Shown here: positions 6,486-10,033 of the stretch, in pieces | How positions within the stretch are numbered: position 1 is the stretch's first letter | Layout: each line of letters starts with the position of its first letter | Assembly (NCBI GenBank): GCA_947629215.1 | Contig: CANRCU010000063.1 | Location: forward strand, 1 to 10,033 | Length of the DNA: 10,033 bases | Source of the DNA: an uncultured Clostridia bacterium | Lineage (GTDB): Bacteria > Bacillota > Clostridia > Lachnospirales > CAG-274 | Direction of reading: 5' to 3' | Made by a program: the position numbers and the translations under genes | The notes under the pieces: generated by a model | Database searches by the model: none | The model's input: the letters and a program-made list of their open reading frames with translations, nothing else | Told to the model about the DNA's origin: nothing

Positions 6486-7712
6486 CTAAACGTTTGTTCC
6501 CGCAAGATAGGCGGTGGAAAACGCAATTTGCAGATTAAATCCGCCCGTAAAGGCATCTACATCTATTATCTCTCCGCAAAAAAAGAGATTTTCCGTTTTT
6601 TTTGAACGCATGGTCGACGGGTCGATCTCATCGACACAAATGCCGCCTCGTGTTATGACCGCTTCATTGAAACCTGCCGTATCGGTAACCGACAGTCTGA
6701 AATTTTTGAGCAGCTCAAGCAAAGTATGTCTTTCTTGCTTTGTAATGCTGTTTACTTTTTTATTTTCGTCTATGCCGCTTGACCTTACAATAACGGGTAT
6801 CAGCTTTTGAGGCAGCAGATCGTCAAGTGCATTTTTGAACGCTTTGTTGGCATATTTTTCAAAATCCTTCAAAAGTCTTGAATTTAACTCTTTTTCGTCA
6901 AGCGCAGGTTTAAGATCTATGACAAGCTCTGTTTTTTTCTTTTGCGCGAGCGCTTCGGTAATATATGCGCTGCCCGAAAGTATAAGCGGACCCGTTACGC
7001 CGAAATGCGTGAACATCATTTCTCCGAAACCGCGGTAAACGTTCTTTTCGTCCGTATAAAATCTCGCTTCAACGTTTTTCAGACTTAGCCCCATAAGCTC
7101 TTTGCAGCATTTTTCCTTTATCCTGAGCGGTACGAGCGACGGCAAAAGCCTTGTAACGTTGTGTCCGTTTTTTTGCGCAAATTTATAACCGTCACCGTCG
7201 GAACCGGTAGTAGGGTAGGACAAACCGCCTGTTGCAACAATAACTCCGTCACAGGGCAATTTTTTTCTGCCGATGTCAACACCGGTTATTTTGCCGTTTT
7301 CGGTCACGATACCCTGCACCTTCGTGTTCAGCAATACTCTGACATTGTTTGTGTCAAGAAATTTTTTCAGCCCCTTGATAATATCGCTTGATCTATCCGA
7401 TACCGGGAAAACGCGATCTCCGCGTTCCGTTTTGAGCGGAATGCCCATTTCTTCAAAAAATCCCATAGTATCCTGCGCCGTAAAAGAATAAAAGGCGCTG
7501 TACATAAAATAAGGATTAGAAACCGTATGTGCGATCAATCCCTCTGGGTCGGTATTGTTGGTAACATTGCATCTGCCTTTGCCCGTTAAGAATAATTTCT
7601 TTCCAAGTTTTTCGTTTTTTTCGATAAGAGTGACGGAACAGCCCCTTTTTGCCGCAATACCTGCGGAAAACATACCGGCGGGGCCGCCGCCTATTACAAT
7701 AATCTTTTTCAT
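6486..7712 (-). CDS. BaiN/HI0933-family FAD-dependent oxidoreductase
   Basis: Seen: 408 residues, the usual length. An N-terminal Rossmann FAD motif GGGPAG (8-13) follows a hydrophobic strand and is followed by Glu31 for ribose binding. Family blocks are GKGRCNVTN (44-52), ATGGLSYPTTG (160-170), EMMFTHFGVTGP (231-242), VITRGGI (352-358), and FFCGEIIDVDAFTGGFN near the C-terminus (377-393), which closes the FAD site. Known: the family (YhiN, HI0933, also named BaiN or aminoacetone oxidase) is widespread and its physiological substrate is unsettled. One member was linked to bile acid 7-dehydroxylation in Clostridium scindens, but that role should not be transferred from homology. Cytosolic. The ATG lies one base after the stop of the RpiR-type gene, with no SD of its own, suggesting coupled translation. 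The next gene starts 33 bp downstream. Confidence 0.92.
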   Translation of the reverse strand: MKKIIVIGGGPAGMFSAGIAAKRGCSVTLIEKNEKLGKKLFLTGKGRCNVTNNTDPEGLIAHTVSNPYFMYSAFYSFTAQDTMGFFEEMGIPLKTERGDRVFPVSDRSSDIIKGLKKFLDTNNVRVLLNTKVQGIVTENGKITGVDIGRKKLPCDGVIVATGGLSYPTTGSDGDGYKFAQKNGHNVTRLLPSLVPLRIKEKCCKELMGLSLKNVEARFYTDEKNVYRGFGEMMFTHFGVTGPLILSGSAYITEALAQKKKTELVIDLKPALDEKELNSRLLKDFEKYANKAFKNALDDLLPQKLIPVIVRSSGIDENKKVNSITKQERHTLLELLKNFRLSVTDTAGFNEAVITRGGICVDEIDPSTMRSKKTENLFFCGEIIDVDAFTGGFNLQIAFSTAYLAGTNV

Positions 7713-7713
7713 A

Positions 7714-8604
7714 TCATATTTGTTTTGACGTATCCGTTCCTGCGGAATATACCTGACTTTCGTCCCATAACCCCTCTAATTTTTCAAGGCTCTTTTCGAG
7801 CTCATCGCTTTTTCTTATGCTTATTGCGACCAACAGGGCGTTTATCACGCTGAGCGGCGCAACGAGTGAATCTATAAAACTGAGCATATCGCTGCGCGCG
7901 GTAAGCAAAAGGTCGGCATATTGAGCAAGCGGAGAACGGCTGCCGTCTGTCAGGGCAATTGTCGTTGCGCCGTTTTTGCAGGCGTATTGCATAGCTTTGA
8001 CCGTGCGGCTCGAATATCGCGGGAAACTTATCGCTATAAAAGCGTCGTTTTTGTCTATCCTGAAAATACCTTCAAATATTTCGGTAAGGTTGACACCGCT
8101 GACATTAACGACATTATCCAGCATAAGATTCAGATAAAACGAAAAAAACGACGACAGCGGCGCAGAGCTGCGTCCGCCGACAATATATATTTTTTTTGCT
8201 TTGAGCAGTTTTTCGACTACTTCGTCAAAAATATTTTCGTCAATTTCGTTGATGGTGGAAAACAAACGGTCGCTGTCACTTTGCAAAACGGTCGGCAGAA
8301 TATGCCTGTCCTTTTTGATGATCTGTTCGGTCGAAACACGCAGCCTTTGCGCGGCTGTAAGCCGTGTTTTGACAAGTTCCTCCAAGGCCCGCTGAAGTTT
8401 TGGATAGCCGTCAAAACCAAGCTCGTTTGCAAAACGTACAACCGTAGATTCACTTACGCTTGTTATCTCGCCCAACTTTGCAGCCGTAAGATAGACTGCC
8501 TGATCATAGTGTTCCGTCAAAAACATTGCAATACGTTTCTGACCTTTGCTGAACTCGGACATACGGCTTTCTATATTGTTCAGCAGATCCGTTCCTTCTT
8601 TCAT
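7714..8604 (-). CDS. RpiR/MurR family transcriptional regulator (HTH + SIS)
   Basis: Seen: 296 residues. The N-terminal RpiR-type helix-turn-helix domain spans about 1-78, with the recognition helix around SESTVVRFANELGF (51-64). A linker (80-120) leads to a SIS sugar-phosphate isomerase-fold domain (about 125-255) with IVGGRSSAP (141-149), the strand AFIAISFPRYSSRTV (188-202) and ATTIALTD (213-220). Known: this family senses phosphosugars or amino-sugar phosphates through the SIS domain and represses or activates sugar genes. Here no sugar gene is adjacent. It heads an operon of housekeeping enzymes, so it may control its own operon or act elsewhere. SD AGAAGG lies 8 bases before the ATG. 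A strong promoter and a 110-base leader precede it. Its ligand cannot be read from the sequence. Confidence 0.93.
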   Translation of the reverse strand: MKEGTDLLNNIESRMSEFSKGQKRIAMFLTEHYDQAVYLTAAKLGEITSVSESTVVRFANELGFDGYPKLQRALEELVKTRLTAAQRLRVSTEQIIKKDRHILPTVLQSDSDRLFSTINEIDENIFDEVVEKLLKAKKIYIVGGRSSAPLSSFFSFYLNLMLDNVVNVSGVNLTEIFEGIFRIDKNDAFIAISFPRYSSRTVKAMQYACKNGATTIALTDGSRSPLAQYADLLLTARSDMLSFIDSLVAPLSVINALLVAISIRKSDELEKSLEKLEGLWDESQVYSAGTDTSKQI

Positions 8605-8686
8605 GATGTAAACCTTCTTTCGGTATTCCGATTTTTCAAAGACTGTTAGTATTGTATTTATTCAAAGGCAAGTGTTGCTTTATAAA

Positions 8687-8700
8687 CCAATACTTATCGG
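8687..8700. promoter_or_regulatory. Imperfect dyad in the rpiR leader, candidate operator
   Basis: CCAATA and TATCGG flank CT and are complementary at 5 of 6 positions. The site is 14-27 bases downstream of the predicted transcription start and is followed on the plus strand by a tandem CGGT/CGGT. Autoregulation by the RpiR-type protein would fit its position, but this is inference only. Confidence 0.25.
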
Positions 8701-8720
8701 TCGGTCAAATAATCACTATA

Positions 8721-8749
8721 ATTATATCATATTATAAAACAAATTGCAA
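8721..8749 (-). promoter_or_regulatory. Promoter of the rpiR–baiN–aroH/cmk–ispH operon
   Basis: On the minus strand the -10 is a perfect TATAAT (8726-8721) with an extended TGA just before it (TG-A-TATAAT). The -35 is TTGCAA (8749-8744) with a 17-base spacer. Predicted start is near 8714, giving a leader of about 110 bases before the RpiR-type ATG. This is the best vegetative-type (sigma-A) promoter in the window. Confidence 0.75.
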
Positions 8750-8751
8750 AT

Positions 8752-8787
8752 AAAAAGTCGAAAAAGTCCCGACAGGACTTTTTCGAC
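8752..8787 (-). terminator. Strong factor-independent terminator after the YkvI-like gene
   Basis: A perfect 13-bp inverted repeat, GTCGAAAAAGTCC with GGACTTTTTCGAC (8757-8769 and 8775-8787), has a 5-base loop. On the minus strand it is followed by TTTTTATTTG. The distal T-rich end abuts the -35 of the next operon's promoter. Confidence 0.88.
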
Positions 8788-8796
8788 ACTCAAAAC

Positions 8797-8811
8797 TGCC
8801 GAAAAACGGCA
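8797..8811 (-). terminator. Short GC hairpin upstream of the main terminator
   Basis: TGCCG (8797-8801) pairs with CGGCA (8807-8811) across a 5-base A (minus strand: T) loop, followed on the minus strand by TTTT after two bases. It lies 19 bases after the YkvI-like stop. It may act as the first of two tandem terminators; the stem is short, so this is less certain than the 8757-8787 hairpin. Confidence 0.5.
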
Positions 8812-8829
8812 ATAACAGGCTATGTTTTT

Positions 8830-9798
8830 TTATTTTAAACGATACGAAAGAATACCTGCAAGCAAGCCGCACCCCATTATGCCGAATATAAAATAAATCT
8901 TCGTAACAAGCGTGCCGAAACCGAGCAGTGAAAACAGAAAACCGAATATGCATACAGTAACACAATTAATATTGTTGATAAGACAATAGGCATTGCCAAG
9001 CGCAGTCGTTATTATTGCAAAAACAAGGATCACCGTATATACATACAACATTAAAGAGCTGCTTTTCAAAACGTCATATATCGGGAAAATACTTTGGGCA
9101 TCTGTTGTTATCGCACCGGCAAAAAGTCCTGCCGAAAAAACGGCAAAAAAAATCAAAAGCGCAATACGGAGCGCCTGTTTTTTGCCAGAACATTTATTTG
9201 TACACAAAACTGCGGTTGAAGTCAGCAGATTGTATGAAGTATATATGATAGCCGATGGTATCACTATCGGTCTGAATATTGAAAATTTTATATCACACAG
9301 AGCATATATTCCTATCATACAACAGCCGGCAAGCATTATCGGGCAAATTACGGCGCTTGTTTTTGCGGTAAAATCTCGTCCGCGTTTCAGTATGGCAAAA
9401 GAAAAAATACACAGCATAAAATTGCCGCATATGCGCGGTATACCTATAAACCTTTGCAGAAGCTCGCCAAATGCCGCCGCCATTGCCGAAAAAAGCATTA
9501 TAAAGAAAAAAACGCTTGCAAGGCTGAAAATTCTTCCGATATTTTTTCCAAACAGCAGCACCAAAAAATCGTCGTAAGTTTCGGTATTGTTCAAAGCGCC
9601 TATCCCGAGTGTTTTGTAAGCCGTGACCGAAAAAAGCGACGCAGATATAAATATCCCGACTGTTCCGCTTAAAAAACCGTATCTGTAAAAATATGCGTAA
9701 AGCTCGCTGCCTGTGGCAAACCCTGCGCCAAGCAGCGCAGATATATACAAAAAAGAAACGCTGACGATACCGTAATTTTTATTTTTGAATGAGTACAT
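8830..9798 (-). CDS. YkvI-like membrane transporter (APC/LeuT-fold, COG3949 type)
   Basis: Seen: 322 residues, strongly hydrophobic, about ten membrane segments (starts near 10, 43, 88, 123, 147, 176, 212, 250, 283 and 302). The first segment carries an unwound-helix motif, ISALLGAGFATGSELYAYF (19-37), as in the first helix of LeuT-fold amino acid transporters and of the YkvI family. The overall length and the N-terminal GAGFATG and TYDD elements support that family. Substrate unknown; amino acid or similar small solute is inferred from the fold only. SD GGAAG lies nine bases before ATG 9798. Upstream is a non-coding region with candidate promoters; downstream are two terminator hairpins, so it is probably monocistronic. 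The alternative is a related APC-superfamily sodium symporter subfamily. Confidence 0.8.
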   Translation of the reverse strand: MYSFKNKNYGIVSVSFLYISALLGAGFATGSELYAYFYRYGFLSGTVGIFISASLFSVTAYKTLGIGALNNTETYDDFLVLLFGKNIGRIFSLASVFFFIMLFSAMAAAFGELLQRFIGIPRICGNFMLCIFSFAILKRGRDFTAKTSAVICPIMLAGCCMIGIYALCDIKFSIFRPIVIPSAIIYTSYNLLTSTAVLCTNKCSGKKQALRIALLIFFAVFSAGLFAGAITTDAQSIFPIYDVLKSSSLMLYVYTVILVFAIITTALGNAYCLINNINCVTVCIFGFLFSLLGFGTLVTKIYFIFGIMGCGLLAGILSYRLK

Positions 9799-9824
9799 GT
9801 TTTATATCTTCCGAGTTTTTTATC

Positions 9825-9830
9825 ATTATA
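9825..9830 (-). promoter_or_regulatory. Candidate -10 (TATAAT) for the YkvI-like gene
   Basis: A perfect TATAAT on the minus strand lies 26 bases before the ATG. At 17 bases upstream there is only AT-rich TTAATT, not a good -35. Predicted start near 9818 would leave a short leader containing the GGAAG SD. Confidence 0.4.
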
Positions 9831-9877
9831 TGTATTAAATTACAAAAAATTAAAAAATGTTAAGGTGTCAATGATAG

Positions 9878-9906
9878 GTTACACTTTTCTCAAGGCAAGT
9901 TGTCAA
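9878..9906 (-). promoter_or_regulatory. Candidate upstream promoter for the YkvI-like gene (TTGACA-17-TGTAAC)
   Basis: On the minus strand a perfect TTGACA (9906-9901) is followed after exactly 17 bases by TGTAAC (9883-9878), a 4-of-6 match to the -10 consensus. The TTGACA lies inside one arm of the 9899-9955 hairpin. Function is inferred from spacing and sequence only. Confidence 0.35.
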
Positions 9907-9955
9907 GGGTAAGGTGGAGATTTTGCGAAGCAAAATACTACCTGACCTTGACAAC
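9899..9955. repeat. Long imperfect inverted repeat (hairpin) in non-coding DNA
   Basis: GTTGTCAAGG (9899-9908) pairs perfectly with CCTTGACAAC (9946-9955). An inner AGGT/ACCT pair (9912-9915, 9940-9943) and a perfect apical ATTTTGC/GCAAAAT stem (9920-9926, 9930-9936) with a GAA loop complete a 57-base structure. No gene overlaps it. It could be a structured RNA, a mobile-element end or a terminator for a transcript from outside the window. Confidence 0.6.
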
Positions 9956-9979
9956 ATCTCAAATGATATAATTGGATCG

Positions 9980-10007
9980 GGCTTTGGCAGTTTTACTGCT
10001 CAAAGCC
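9980..10007. repeat. Second hairpin near the right edge
   Basis: GGCTTTG (9980-9986) pairs with CAAAGCC (10001-10007), continued by GCAG/CTGC (9987-9990, 9996-9999) with one bulged base and a five-base loop. Neither strand shows a clear T run after it, so terminator function is uncertain. On the minus strand it directly follows a TAA (10010-10008) that could end a gene lying outside the window. Confidence 0.5.
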
Positions 10008-10033
10008 TTAATCATATTTTATATTACTCCAAG

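Larger units (their letters stand above)
9799..10033. other. Non-coding region upstream of the YkvI-like gene
   Basis: This stretch is AT-rich near the gene (9799-9860) and then changes to a more mixed composition (9860-10033) with two hairpins and three TGTCAA/TTGACA hexamers. No convincing coding sequence is present. It carries the candidate promoters of the YkvI-like gene and possibly the end of an unseen element to the right. Confidence 0.6.

Noticed and set aside
6486..7712. Assigning bile-acid dehydroxylation to the BaiN-like flavoprotein
   Set aside because: No other bai operon genes are nearby and the family is very widespread; the housekeeping context argues against transferring that role.
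7921..8649. 242-codon open frame on the plus strand opposite the RpiR-type gene
   Set aside because: Shadow of a conserved regulator and runs into its leader; composition is Arg/Phe/Cys-rich without any motif.
9948..9972. TTGACA and TATAAT on the plus strand, resembling a rightward promoter
   Set aside because: The spacer is 13 bases, too short for a standard sigma-A promoter, and the TTGACA is an arm of the 57-base hairpin. No supported gene follows inside the window.
9972..10033. Open frame on the plus strand from TTG 9972 to the window end, hydrophobic
   Set aside because: Only about 20 codons, no SD before it, and it contains the second hairpin. It cannot be supported without sequence to the right.

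Overview
The window looks like chromosome of a low-to-mid GC anaerobic Firmicute of class Clostridia, most plausibly an Oscillospiraceae/Ruminococcaceae gut bacterium. The clues are an IspH–ribosomal-protein-S1 fusion (a clostridial arrangement), the neighbourhood baiN-like flavoprotein / chorismate mutase / cytidylate kinase / ispH-S1, a copper-amine-oxidase-type 'stalk' domain on an exported protein, strong Gram-positive Shine-Dalgarno (SD) sites, TTG starts, and secreted serpins of the kind known from gut clostridia such as Eubacterium siraeum. The species is an inference; no rRNA or marker gene is present to prove it.

Every supported gene is on the minus strand, so the transcription order runs from high to low coordinates. 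(1) 9799-10033 is non-coding and holds two hairpins and candidate promoters. (2) 8830-9798 encodes a YkvI-like membrane transporter with its own promoter region, ended by two tandem hairpins (8757-8811). (3) A strong extended -10 promoter (8721-8749) starts a four-gene housekeeping operon: an RpiR/MurR-type regulator, a BaiN/HI0933-family flavoprotein, an AroH chorismate mutase–cytidylate kinase fusion, and an IspH–S1 fusion. Gaps are 1, 33 and 15 bp, and a factor-independent terminator follows at 3433-3465. (4) A second tight operon follows: a YoaK/DUF1275 membrane protein and two paralogous lipoprotein serpins with overlapping or near-overlapping start and stop codons. The last serpin carries an N-terminal stalk domain and runs off the left window edge just as its reactive-centre-loop hinge begins.

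The housekeeping operon joins aromatic amino acid synthesis (chorismate to prephenate), CMP/dCMP phosphorylation, isoprenoid precursor synthesis and translation, with two consecutive genes each a fusion of unrelated activities. The serpin operon is the accessory part. It appears to place two protease-inhibitor-fold proteins on the outer face of the membrane, one with a canonical inhibitory hinge start and one with a strongly non-canonical hinge. The most unusual items are the stalk-serpin/degenerate-serpin pair, the AroH–Cmk fusion, and the structured, possibly mobile-element-derived sequence at 9860-10033.
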